The notes under the pieces were generated by a model. That model made no database searches, was not told the DNA's origin, and was given only the letters and a program-made list of their open reading frames with translations. DNA of 64,000 bases from Streptomyces regalis (GTDB lineage: Bacteria; Actinomycetota; Actinomycetes; Streptomycetales; Streptomycetaceae). The first letter of the stretch is position 1. The number at the start of each line of letters is the position of its first letter. Position numbers and translations under genes: made by a program. Below, one piece after another: positions 26,560-34,261 of the stretch. The stretch is taken from assembly GCF_001509475.1 (NCBI RefSeq), contig NZ_LLZG01000153.1:23144-87143 (forward strand). Direction: 5' to 3'.

Positions 26560-26645
26560 CGGTACGGCGAGGAGCCGGACCGGGGCCGAACCTGGATCAC
26601 CCCGGCCCCAGGGAAGGCACGAACCCCTCACCGGGTTCCTCGTTC

Positions 26646-26930
26646 GTGCGAACCCGCACCAAGCGGGTCGAGGGCAACGACTACTTCCCGCCCGAGTCCC
26701 TCGAGCAGGAGTACTTCACCGAGAGCAGGAGCAAGTCCCTGTGCCCGTGGAAGGGCGTCGCCCGCTACTACACCCTCACGGTGGACGGCGAGGTGAACCC
26801 GAACGCGGGCTGGTACTACCCGCACCCCACCCCGCTCGCCCGCCGCATCAAGAACCACGTCGCCTTCTGGAACGGCGTCGTCGTCGAAGGCACGCGCGAG
26901 AAGAAGCCGACCCGGCAGGGCGGTCGTGGA
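26646..26930 (+). pseudogene. DUF427 domain relic
   Basis: Encodes VEGNDYFPPESLEQEYF, SLCPWKGVARYYTLTVDG and AGWYYPHPTPLARRIKNHVA, the core of the DUF427 fold. The first strand (normally ATWNG near the N-terminus) is missing and the natural stop is gone. The frame runs on into DNA antisense to the merB relic. An intact DUF427 gene is at 48752-49069. Confidence 0.65.
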
Positions 26931-26933
26931 GGC

Positions 26934-27492
26934 TCAGCAGCAGTCGGCCGCTCCCGTGGCGGTGATCTGGTCGATCAAGGGGCGCCCGGCCTCGTAGGCG
27001 TCGGCGACGGGCAGGACGCGCGCGGCGGGGTGTTCGCCGAGCCAGTCCTTCGCGGCCTCGGCAGAAGAAGGAGCGCACCGAGGCCCGGGCATCGGGGGCG
27101 ACCAGGGAGACGACCGCCGTGGTGGGCTGCAGGTCGGTCGGGCCGTCCGGGGTCGCGGTCAGGCGGACCGGTTCGCCGGTGGCGCGGCAGGGGGAGGTCA
27201 CCTGGGCGCTCTCGCCGAGGATGGCCTGGAAGACCACGGTGTCCAGCGCGCACCAGGTGTAGAAGGTGCGGGCGTGGGTCTCGTAGCGGTGTGGGGTGGG
27301 ATGGAAGGTGAGGCCGTAGCCGATGATGCGGCCCTCGGTGTCGTACTCCGTGTCGGGCATGGTCGCCGGCGCGCCACGGATTTCCTCCGCGCTGCGCCCG
27401 GCCCGGGTGGCGAGTTGCGCGACGGTGACCGGCTCGCCGGAGACGAGGAGGGCCTGCAGGGGGCGCAGCAGCGAGAGCTGCACGCCGGGCAC
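26934..27492 (-). pseudogene. merB: MerB organomercurial lyase relic
   Basis: Reads LLRPLQALLVSGEPVTVAQL, MPDTEYDTEGRIIGYG, FYTWCALDTVVFQAILG (first catalytic Cys) and QVTSPCRATGEPVRLTATP. After SVRSFFC a short deletion removes the NQVHFF segment and shifts the frame to AAKDWLGEHPAARVLPVADA and ITATGAADCC, ending at 26934. MerB normally cleaves carbon-mercury bonds. The frameshift makes this copy doubtful. The start is GTG 27492, just after a MerR-type promoter. Confidence 0.75.
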
Positions 27493-27503
27493 CGATGCCT
27501 GGG

Positions 27504-27535
27504 ACCGTAGGGTCTGCCCCCGGGGTGAGGGTCAA
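27504..27535 (-). promoter_or_regulatory. MerR-type promoter with long spacer
   Basis: On the minus strand TTGACC (27535-27530) and TACGGT (27509-27504) are separated by 20 bp. The spacer carries a C/G-rich partial dyad. The 19-20 bp spacing is the hallmark of promoters activated by MerR-family proteins. The -35 overlaps the stop of the merR-like relic and the promoter reads into the merB relic. Confidence 0.5.
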
Positions 27536-27920
27536 GCCCGCGTGCCGCAGCGAGGGTCGCCGACGAAGCACCGTTCGTCGTCGGCCGGGTCCGCGTGGTG
27601 CGCGGCCTCGAATTCCTCGATCCAGCGCAGTGTCTCCTGCTGGGCGGCGATCCCAGAGGGGGCACCCCCAGCTCGAGGCGCTCCCGCGAGCGGCGCAGCG
27701 GCTCCGCCAGTCGCTCTCCCCTCCGTGGGCCCTCAGCACCTCGCCGGGCGCCGGTCAGTAGCGCGTCGGTGGTGTACAGCCGGTAGTTCGCCGGGCTGCG
27801 GCCGAGCGTGTGGATCAGGCCGAGGTCGGTGTGCTCGCGCAGCGTCCTGACCGGCACGCCGGTGCGGCGCGACAGCTCACCGACCGTCATCGGCCTGGAC
27901 AGGTTCGTACGCACGGCCAT
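27532..27920 (-). pseudogene. MerR-family regulator relic
   Basis: The N-terminal winged helix is clear: MTVGELSRRTGVPVRTLREH and LIHTLGRSPANYRLYTTDAL. The middle is deleted and out of frame, with a small GC palindrome at 27652-27670 (CCCAGAGGGGGCACCCCCA). A different frame then reads IAAQQETLRWIEEFEAAHHA and ERCFVGDPRCGTRA before TGA at 27532. The downstream MerR-type promoter and merB relic suggest it once controlled merB. Confidence 0.65.
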
Positions 27921-28001
27921 CCCCTCTCCCCTCCTTCTTCTCCTTCTTCTCCTTTCCTTCTTCTCCTTCTTCTCCTTCTTCTCCTTTCCTTCTTCTCCTT
28001 C
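27921..28001. repeat. 81-nt polypyrimidine/polypurine tract
   Basis: Every base from 27921 to 28001 is C or T, so the minus (sense) strand is pure A/G. It contains two exact copies of a 32-bp GAA/GGA-rich unit in tandem plus a partial third. It fills the whole space between the merA stop (28004) and the merR-like ATG (27920). The sense strand holds many overlapping GGAG and AAGGAG ribosome-site look-alikes. Confidence 0.85.
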
Positions 28002-28003
28002 GT

Positions 28004-29443
28004 TCAGCCCGCGCAGCAGGAGAGCTTGGCGACATCGGCGGTGTAGGTCTGGGCGGCAAGTTTCAGCGCCTCGGCCATGGTCAGGTACGGCGCCCAGGTG
28101 TGTGCGAGCTGGTCGACCGTGAATCCGGCGGTGAGGGCGTAGGTGGCGGCCGTGATGAGCTCGCCGGCGCCCTCGGCGACGGCGTGTACGCCGAGCAGGC
28201 GGCCGGAGTCCGCCTCTGCCACGATCTTGACCAGGCCGCGAGTGTCGCGGGTGACCAGCGCCCGCGGTACGTATGCCAGGTCCAGGGTGCGGCAGTCGCA
28301 GCGCAGGCCCGCCCCGACGGCCTGGGCGTCGGTCATCCCGACAGCGGCGATGGACGGGCTGGTGAAGGTGACCCGGGGCAGCGCGCTGTAGTTCAAGGTG
28401 CGGTCCGCGCCGTTCAGGGCGTTGTCGGCGACCAGGGTGCCCTGGGCCGCGGCCACGTAGACGAACTGCGGGCTGCCGGTGACGTCGCCCGCGGCCCAGA
28501 TCCTCGGGTTGCCGGTGCGCAGGTGCTCGTCCACCACCACCTCGGCGCGCGTGCCGGTCTTCACACCGACCTGTTCCAGGCCCAGTCCGGCGGTGACGGG
28601 GCGACGGCCTGTGGCGACCAGGATCTGCCCGACGCTCAGTGCGCTCTCCGCGCCGTCGGCGGTCCGTACGATCGCCGTCTTCTGCCCGTCGTCGGTCTGG
28701 ACGGCGGTCAGTGTGGCGCCGGTGTGGACGACGACGCCCTCGTCGACGAAGACGGCCTTGATGGCGGCGGAGACCTCCGGCTCCTCGAACGGGGCCAGCC
28801 TGTCCAGGGCCTCGATCACGGTGACCTGGGCGCCGAGGCGAGCGAAGAGCTGGGCCTGCTCCAGGCCGACGGCGTTACCGCCGACCACGAGCAATGACTC
28901 CGGCAGGGCGGCGAGCTCCATCGCCGTGGTGGAGGTCAGGTAGCCGGCCTCCGCCAGCCCGTCGATGCGCGGCGCCCAGGGGGCGGAGCCGGTGGCGATG
29001 AGGTAGTGGGCGGCCTCGATCCGCCGGCTGCCGCCGTCCTCGAGCGCCACGTCCAGGGCGGGGCCGTCGCCGTTCCCGGTGAACGCGGCGGTGCCGTGGA
29101 CCAGCTCGAAGCCGTAGTCGTCCGCCAGGTCCAGGTACTTCTCGGACCGCATCTGGTCGACCAGGGCGTCCTTGCCGCCGATCAGTTCCGCAAAGCCCAC
29201 CGGCAGCCGGGCCGACTCCAGGCCGGGGAACCGTCCGGCGGCCACGGCAGTGTGCCGGGCGTCCGCTGCGGCCAACAGCGCCTTGGAGGGCACGCAGCCT
29301 GTGTTCACGCAGGTGCCGCCAGTGGTGCCCCGCTCGATCATCACCGCCCGCTTGCCCTGGTTGGTGGCGGAGATGGCGGCGGCGAAGGCCGCCGAGCCGG
29401 AGCCGATGATCGCCAGGTCAATTCCGCAATCCGTCGAGGTCAC
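28004..29443 (-). CDS. merA: mercuric reductase
   Basis: FAD/NAD(P)H disulfide oxidoreductase that reduces Hg(II) to Hg(0); 479 residues. FAD motif IDLAIIGSGSAAFAAAISA, redox-active disulfide GGTCVNTGCVPSK, second GxGxxG-like LLVVGGNAVGLEQAQLFARL, ATGRRPV, and FAD motif IWAAGDVTGSPQFVYVAAA are all present. The C-terminus ends TADVAKLSCCAG, with the vicinal Cys pair that passes mercury to the active site. There is no N-terminal MerP-like NmerA domain, as in S. lividans. The start GTG 29443 follows GGAGG. It is transcribed divergently from the arsR-type regulator. Confidence 0.95.
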   Translation of the reverse strand: MTSTDCGIDLAIIGSGSAAFAAAISATNQGKRAVMIERGTTGGTCVNTGCVPSKALLAAADARHTAVAAGRFPGLESARLPVGFAELIGGKDALVDQMRSEKYLDLADDYGFELVHGTAAFTGNGDGPALDVALEDGGSRRIEAAHYLIATGSAPWAPRIDGLAEAGYLTSTTAMELAALPESLLVVGGNAVGLEQAQLFARLGAQVTVIEALDRLAPFEEPEVSAAIKAVFVDEGVVVHTGATLTAVQTDDGQKTAIVRTADGAESALSVGQILVATGRRPVTAGLGLEQVGVKTGTRAEVVVDEHLRTGNPRIWAAGDVTGSPQFVYVAAAQGTLVADNALNGADRTLNYSALPRVTFTSPSIAAVGMTDAQAVGAGLRCDCRTLDLAYVPRALVTRDTRGLVKIVAEADSGRLLGVHAVAEGAGELITAATYALTAGFTVDQLAHTWAPYLTMAEALKLAAQTYTADVAKLSCCAG

Positions 29444-29482
29444 GGTGGAGCCTCCGCTGTCTGGGCCCAGGGGTCTGAACGA

Positions 29483-29540
29483 CTGCTATACGCCTTGCCG
29501 AATAGGTCAACTCCTCCATAGTATTCGGATAGGCGAATAG
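29483..29540. promoter_or_regulatory. divergent mer promoter/operator
   Basis: An 18-bp inverted repeat TATTCG-N6-CGAATA (29522-29539) fits an ArsR-family operator, and a half-site CCGAATAG lies at 29499-29506. Toward the regulator: TTGCCG (29495-29500), 18 bp, TAGTAT (29519-29524). Toward merA on the minus strand: TTGACC (29510-29505), 16 bp, TAGCAG (29488-29483). The operator covers the regulator's -10 and the half-site lies in the merA spacer, so one repressor could block both. Confidence 0.65.
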
Positions 29541-29562
29541 TTCCAGTCGAGGAGACCTTTCC

Positions 29563-29934
29563 ATGCCCTCAGGTCCTGCCCCTGCGGTGCCGGAGACCGC
29601 GGCTGCCGCGTGCACACACCTGGACACCACGGCCCGGTTCTTCCGCGCCCTTTCGGACCCCACTCGCCTGAGGCTGCTGGAGTTCATCCTGGCCGGGGAG
29701 CGCACCTCCGCCGACTGCGTGGCACACGCCGGGATCTCCCAGCCGCGCGTGTCGGTGCACCTGTCCTGCCTCGTCGACTGCGGCTACGTCACCGCCCGCC
29801 GCGACGGCCGCAAACTGCGCTACTCCGCCGACGACCCGCGCGTGGCCGAACTGGTCCACCTGGCCCGGTCGCTGGCCGCCGACAACGCCGCCGCCCTGGC
29901 GTGCTGCCGCCGCATCCCCGACAGCCAGACCTGA
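29563..29934 (+). CDS. merR: ArsR-type mercury repressor MerR
   Basis: ArsR/SmtB winged-helix repressor of 123 residues, the type that controls mer genes in Streptomyces rather than a true MerR. The HTH is ARFFRALSDPTRLRLLEFIL with recognition helix ISQPRVSVHLSCLVDCGYV. Cys residues that could bind Hg(II) are in ADCVAHAG, LSCLVDCG and the C-terminal ALACCRRI. ATG 29563 has GAGGAG upstream. It probably represses its own operon and merA through the inverted repeat just upstream, releasing on mercury binding. Confidence 0.88.
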   Translation: MPSGPAPAVPETAAAACTHLDTTARFFRALSDPTRLRLLEFILAGERTSADCVAHAGISQPRVSVHLSCLVDCGYVTARRDGRKLRYSADDPRVAELVHLARSLAADNAAALACCRRIPDSQT

Positions 29935-29949
29935 AGCACGAGGCTCACC

Positions 29950-30282
29950 ATGCCCACCGCCCCGCGCCGTGAACCCGGCACATCCGGCGGCCGCACCGCC
30001 CTGGCCGGGATCGGCGCCGCCCTCCTGATGATCGTCTGCTGCGCCGCACCCGCTCTGGTCGCCACGGGTGTCCTCGCCGGGACCGGCGCCTGGCTGTCCA
30101 GCCCTTGGGTGATCGCCGCCGCGTTCGTGCTCCTCGCCGGTGCCGTGACCGCCCTCGCACACCACCGCCGCGCCGGCCGCGCCGACTGTTGCCCGCCCAC
30201 CGACTCCACCAGGGACCGCGCCGACCAGGCCCAGGAGGCCACCGCTCACCACCCTCGGCGACGAGCAGATCAACATCCCTGA
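29950..30282 (+). CDS. MerT-like mercury transport membrane protein
   Basis: A 110-residue membrane protein starting 15 bases after the merR stop. The first helix contains a Cys pair, LLMIVCCAAPALVATGVLAG. That is the arrangement by which MerT-type proteins take Hg(II) across the membrane. A second helix is SPWVIAAAFVLLAGAVTALA, then a polar tail with another Cys pair (RADCCPP). The short two-helix form fits the small mercury transport proteins of streptomycetes. No MerP-like periplasmic protein is seen. Gene order (regulator, transporter, divergent merA) matches S. lividans. Confidence 0.72.
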   Translation: MPTAPRREPGTSGGRTALAGIGAALLMIVCCAAPALVATGVLAGTGAWLSSPWVIAAAFVLLAGAVTALAHHRRAGRADCCPPTDSTRDRADQAQEATAHHPRRRADQHP

Positions 30283-30339
30283 GGACAGGCCGGCGGCCTC
30301 CGTCCTGTCCGTTCGGGGTCGTGCTCTTCGGCGAGGCGG

Positions 30340-30840
30340 TCAGAAGTCGCCCCACAGACGTGCTGCCAAGGAGCTGGGGCTCACCGGATGAGATGGCCGT
30401 AAAGGCATGGTGATCAGTGCGGCGGCGTAGAGGGTTCCGTCGGAACGGACGAGGAAGAACCCCGGCTCGCCGAGCGGCTCGGGTTCGCCGTCCTTGACAG
30501 CCCTGGAGACGAACCGTGCCCACTCTCGCATCGAGGCCACCGACTGGCCGTAGCCGACCGGCAGACACTCCAGCCCGCATTCCCTGACCGACCGGCCGGC
30601 ATGCTCCTCGTCATCGCCGCTGGCGGCGATGACCGAGGTGACTCCGACCCGGGCGAGCTCGTCGAGCAGTCCGTCGAGTTGCCTGAGGTAACTGCCGCAG
30701 TCCGGGTAGTGCTGGCCGCAGTAGAAGAAGACGCAGGTGAATCGTGCGGGCCGCTGCTCGGCCAGGGACCAGCGGCCACCGCCGACCAACTCCACTTCCA
30801 GCGGGGGAACCAGGCGCCGCGGCTTGTGGGTCTCGGGCAT
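30340..30840 (-). CDS. redoxin/AhpC-like protein lacking first Cys
   Basis: Thioredoxin-fold protein of 166 residues related to actinobacterial AhpC/TSA-like redoxins. It has RFTCVFFYCGQHYPDCGSYL, where relatives have HCPVC: the first Cys is replaced by Tyr, leaving a single Cys at the usual resolving position plus an extra upstream Cys. Further on come LDELARVGVTSVIAASGDDE and GEPGFFLVRSDGTLYAAAL. The last 25 residues do not resemble the family and probably result from a frameshift. It starts at ATG 30840. Activity is doubtful, and it may be a decaying gene. Confidence 0.55.
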   Translation of the reverse strand: MPETHKPRRLVPPLEVELVGGGRWSLAEQRPARFTCVFFYCGQHYPDCGSYLRQLDGLLDELARVGVTSVIAASGDDEEHAGRSVRECGLECLPVGYGQSVASMREWARFVSRAVKDGEPEPLGEPGFFLVRSDGTLYAAALITMPLRPSHPVSPSSLAARLWGDF

Positions 30841-31173
30841 CTCATCGCTCCCTGATCCACACGCGGGATCTTCGCCCGCTCCGGGCGAGTGGGCTCTCGC
30901 CGACCCGTAGCTCTGAGGGCAACCCGCCTCGGCCTGCACGGCATTCCATGCTGCCGGTGCCCAGGACGCGGCGGGCCGGTGCGGCGCCCTCGACGACGAG
31001 GCCCGCAACGGGCCTGTACATCGTCGTACCGGCTGCATTCCCGCCGGCCTCCCGCGTGTACACGAGGTGACTCCGGCGGCGGGCTGCACCATGGGTGAGA
31101 CTGATCGTCGTCCGCTCGGGTATCGGCTCGGGTGCACGCGCCTGCACCGCCATGAGTGCGCCAGGAGTGGATC
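30841..31173. other. intergenic region, no gene recognised
   Basis: A divergent intergenic region between the redoxin-like gene and the pentapeptide lipoprotein. It should contain both promoters. No clear motif stood out and the open frames are unconvincing. Confidence 0.4.
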
Positions 31174-31824
31174 GTGAAGATGTGTGTGATTCGTCTGCGG
31201 CTGTGTGCGACCGTGCTCGCCCTGCCCGTCGCCTTCGCGGTCGGCTGCGGGCAGGGTGAGCACGGACGGACCTGTCCTGACGGAGCGGGCAAGGACCTCT
31301 CGGGCCGTGCCGTCGCGGGGGTCGAGCTGTGGCAGAAGACGCTCCGGTGCGTCAATCTGCAGGGCTCGGAGCTGACGGGCTCGGTCTCCGAGGCGAACCT
31401 GAGCCGGGGCAACCTCTTCGGGGCGCGGCTGACCGAGGTGTCCCTGGAGAGCGTGGACCTGCGTGACGCGGATCTGCGTCGCGCCCGGCTTGCTTCCGCC
31501 ACTCTCGGCGAGGTTGACCTGCGCGGTGCCGACCTCGGCAAGGCCGTGCTCGACAAGAGCCTGCTCACCAACGTCAGTTTCGAGGGGTCGAGGCTCCGGG
31601 GCGCGAAACTGCGCTCGGTGGCCCTCACCAACGTCGACTTCGCCGACGCGGATCTGCGCGACGCGGATCTGGCAGGTGCCACCCTGTCCGGCACCACACT
31701 GCGCGGGGCACGACTGGACGGGGCCGACCTCTCGGACACGAGCTGGGAGAACGTCGTATGTCCGGACGGCACCAAGTCCGTCGGCACGCGCTCCTGCACC
31801 GGCCACCTTGTCCCGGCGTCATGA
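31174..31824 (+). CDS. pentapeptide-repeat lipoprotein
   Basis: A 216-residue exported lipoprotein. A signal peptide with lipobox (PVAFAVGCGQ) suggests lipid anchoring at Cys. After a Cys-containing segment (CPDGAGKDLSG, LRCVNLQGSEL) come about 20 pentapeptide repeats of the A(D/N)LxG type, for instance VDLRDADLRRARL, VDLRGADLGKAVL and ADLRDADLAGATL. These form a right-handed beta helix. The end, WENVVCPDGTKSVGTRSCTG, caps the helix and is common in extracellular pentapeptide proteins. GTG 31174 lies six bases after GGAG. Function unknown; probably a surface scaffold. Confidence 0.85.
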   Translation: MKMCVIRLRLCATVLALPVAFAVGCGQGEHGRTCPDGAGKDLSGRAVAGVELWQKTLRCVNLQGSELTGSVSEANLSRGNLFGARLTEVSLESVDLRDADLRRARLASATLGEVDLRGADLGKAVLDKSLLTNVSFEGSRLRGAKLRSVALTNVDFADADLRDADLAGATLSGTTLRGARLDGADLSDTSWENVVCPDGTKSVGTRSCTGHLVPAS

Positions 31825-32027
31825 GCGCAGGGCCCCGGCTCAGGGGTGTCCGGCCTGTCGGCCACGGCACTGACATGGGACCACCACCGGACAACGACTG
31901 GCGCGGTGGCCAACCAATCCGGCGGACGCGCGGCCGCCCGCCCCGCTGAACCCTGGTTCAGCCGCCGCCGGCGAAGGCAACTGTGGCGGCGCACCCGGGA
32001 GCCCACGTGGCCGCGAGCCGTGAGGTG

Positions 32028-33029
32028 TCATGTCGTCTCTTCCGCCGAACCCGGCGGGGAGGACCGCGGCTGTGTCGGAGAAAGGTGGGCGACCACCTCG
32101 GAGAGGGCGGCGCAGGCCTGCTCGATCTTCTGGTAGGTGTTCTCACGCTGGGCGACGACCGCCGCCAGCAGCAGGGTGGTCAGCGCCGCTGCCCCGTTCA
32201 GCGCCTGCAGGGTGACCATGATCCCGAGGATGCCATGGTCCTTGAACGGCCCGTGGTGGCCGGTCGCCGCCACCACGGCGAGCACCGACAGCACCAGCAC
32301 GCACGGCGCAGTCGCCGCCAGCTGGAAACGCAGCGCCGCCCAGATCAGCAGCGGGAAGACCAAGAACAACAAGTCCAGCGAACTGCGGGTGACGACGACC
32401 GCGACAACCGCGGTGGCGGCCAGCAGCACCACCTGCTCCGCCCACGCATGCGGCACCGCTCCCCAGGCCGGCCGGGCCATGCGGAGACTCAGCAGCAGCG
32501 GGGTGATCACGACCACCCCCATCACGTCCCCTGTCCACCACGCCGACCACGCGGCCCAGAAGCCGTGCGGGGGCAGCCCACCGTCCAGCAACAGGGTCAC
32601 AGCCCCGGTCCCCGAGCTGACCAGCATCCCGGCGGCGCCCAGGAACACCAGCGCCAGGCCGTCCTTGAGCCGGTCGAGCTCAGTCCGGAAGCCCACCCGT
32701 CGCAGCAGCAGGCAGGCGGCTAGCGGGCCCGCGGTGTTGCCTGCGGTGATCGCGAGGGAGGAGGGGGTCAACGTCAACGACCCGATCGCCACCACGACGA
32801 GGAACGCGCCGAGGGCGATCCCCGGCCAGATGCGCAGCCCGAGGATGAGAAGGCAGGCCAGGGCCACCCCGGTCGGCGGCCACAGCGGCGTGATGTGCGC
32901 GCCCCCGACGACGACCTCGGCCAGCAGCCCGAGCCGCCCGGTCGTGTAGTAGGCGGCGGCGACAGCCAGAATCGCCAGACCCGTCGCGGCCGGACGCCGA
33001 AGATCCTCAAAGCGCACCACAGCGGCCAT
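32028..33029 (-). CDS. MASE1-domain membrane sensor protein
   Basis: A 333-residue integral membrane protein with about eight helices forming a MASE1 sensor. It begins AAYYTTGRLGLLAEVVVGGA and continues HITPLWPPTGVALACLLILG with the conserved WPP(T/S)G motif, and later AAWSAWWTGDVMGVVVITPL. A short cytoplasmic coil follows (LAAVVAQRENTYQKIEQACA), but no kinase, GGDEF or phosphatase domain. In related streptomycete proteins MASE1 is fused to a PP2C phosphatase. Here a separate PP2C gene lies 65 bases upstream in the same direction, so the two may work as a split receptor. Confidence 0.82.
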   Translation of the reverse strand: MAAVVRFEDLRRPAATGLAILAVAAAYYTTGRLGLLAEVVVGGAHITPLWPPTGVALACLLILGLRIWPGIALGAFLVVVAIGSLTLTPSSLAITAGNTAGPLAACLLLRRVGFRTELDRLKDGLALVFLGAAGMLVSSGTGAVTLLLDGGLPPHGFWAAWSAWWTGDVMGVVVITPLLLSLRMARPAWGAVPHAWAEQVVLLAATAVVAVVVTRSSLDLLFLVFPLLIWAALRFQLAATAPCVLVLSVLAVVAATGHHGPFKDHGILGIMVTLQALNGAAALTTLLLAAVVAQRENTYQKIEQACAALSEVVAHLSPTQPRSSPPGSAEETT

Positions 33030-33094
33030 CGTCGGCCCTCGGACACCGGTCGGCCTGCGAAGCGGCCGTGACACGCGGTACGGCGCCCCGGCCG

Positions 33095-33910
33095 TCACCC
33101 GTCCTGGCTGAGGACCAGCACCGCCGCGTCGTCGGTGTGCCCGGTCAGGTCGGCCACCTTGAGGACCTCGGCGGCCAGCTCGTCCGGGTCGCCGCCCGCC
33201 CCGGCCCGGACCAACTCCACCACCTGCCGCAGCCCGTCCTCGACCGGGAACGTCGGCCCCTCCACCACACCATCCGTGACCAGGACCAACGCCCCCGGCG
33301 CCGGCAGCGGCCAGCAGGTGACGGGGTACGTGTGGCCGGGCACGACACCGAGCGGCGGGCCCCCCTCGTCCTCGGTGACACCACCGCACCCGTCGGTGCT
33401 CGCCCAGACTGCCGGAAGATGTCCGGCACGCGCGCCGAGCAGCTCCCCGGTGACCGGGGCGAAGCGGACGAAGCTGCAGGTCGCGAAGAGCGTGCAGTTC
33501 ATCGACGTGAGCAGGTCGTTGGCGCGGCTCAGCACCTCGCCCGGGTCGGAGGTGAAGGCGGCCACCGCGCGCAGGGCGATACGCACCTGCCCCATGAAGC
33601 TCGCCGCCTCGACGTCGTGCCCCTGGACGTCGCCGATCGAGAACGCCAGCGACCCGTCCGGCAGCCGGAAGCCGTCGTACCAGTCTCCGCCGACGGCCAG
33701 ACCGGAACGGGCCGGCGCGTAACGCGCGGCATTCCGCAGCCCCGGCAGTTCGGGCAGGGAGCCCGGGAGCAGTTCGCGTTGCAGGGCCTCGGCCAGCTCG
33801 ACCCGCGCCCGCTGCAGCTCCGCATGCTCCAACGCCTTTGTGGCGAGCCGACCGAGTTCGGTCAGCAAGTCGTCGGCACTCCCGGGCCGGTTGGAACGGT
33901 GCCGGGTCAT
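33095..33910 (-). CDS. SpoIIE-type PP2C phosphatase
   Basis: A 271-residue serine phosphatase: an N-terminal coiled segment (LATKALEHAELQRARVELAE) then the PP2C_SIG core. Core motifs are LLPGSLPELPGLRNAARYAP, VGGDWYDGFRLPDG, SIGDVQGHDVEAASFMGQVR, LLGARAGHLPAV, LVLVTDGVVEG and GHTDDAAVLVLSQ. The metal-binding Asp residues are all present. It probably dephosphorylates an anti-anti-sigma factor. ATG 33910 is chosen as start, although the frame is open to 34009. The MASE1 protein downstream could supply the sensory input. Confidence 0.86.
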   Translation of the reverse strand: MTRHRSNRPGSADDLLTELGRLATKALEHAELQRARVELAEALQRELLPGSLPELPGLRNAARYAPARSGLAVGGDWYDGFRLPDGSLAFSIGDVQGHDVEAASFMGQVRIALRAVAAFTSDPGEVLSRANDLLTSMNCTLFATCSFVRFAPVTGELLGARAGHLPAVWASTDGCGGVTEDEGGPPLGVVPGHTYPVTCWPLPAPGALVLVTDGVVEGPTFPVEDGLRQVVELVRAGAGGDPDELAAEVLKVADLTGHTDDAAVLVLSQDG

Positions 33911-34261
33911 CGGCCCTCCCAGGTGCGTCAGGCCACAGGCCAGCAGGCAGACCCCGCACTCCTCATTCTTCCGCCTGCGGAAACACTGTGCACTGCGCGG
34001 GAGGGACACAGCCCGCGCCCGCGCACCAGCCCAGCCCCTTCCCTACCCGAGCGCGGTCGGCCCGCCCATTCTCCGGGGCGCCGTCCTGGCACCGGGCGGC
34101 CTACTCGACGAGGCCGGACAGCCCCACACCGGCCCCTCGTCACGGCCGCGCCCCGGTGGCACGGGGGAATCCACCATCATCGTGATTCCTCCCGTACGCC
34201 TACGACGCCAGAACCCGGGCCCAAGGACAAGGTCAACAATGGGAAGGAGGAGATTGCGGCC

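Noticed and set aside
27921..28001. CRISPR-like repeat array
   Set aside because: The repeats are contiguous, without spacers, and consist of simple purine-rich units. No cas genes are present.
32028..33959. One long protein joining MASE1 and upstream sequence
   Set aside because: The upstream half of the frame is a shadow of the PP2C gene, and MASE1 homology begins at 33029.
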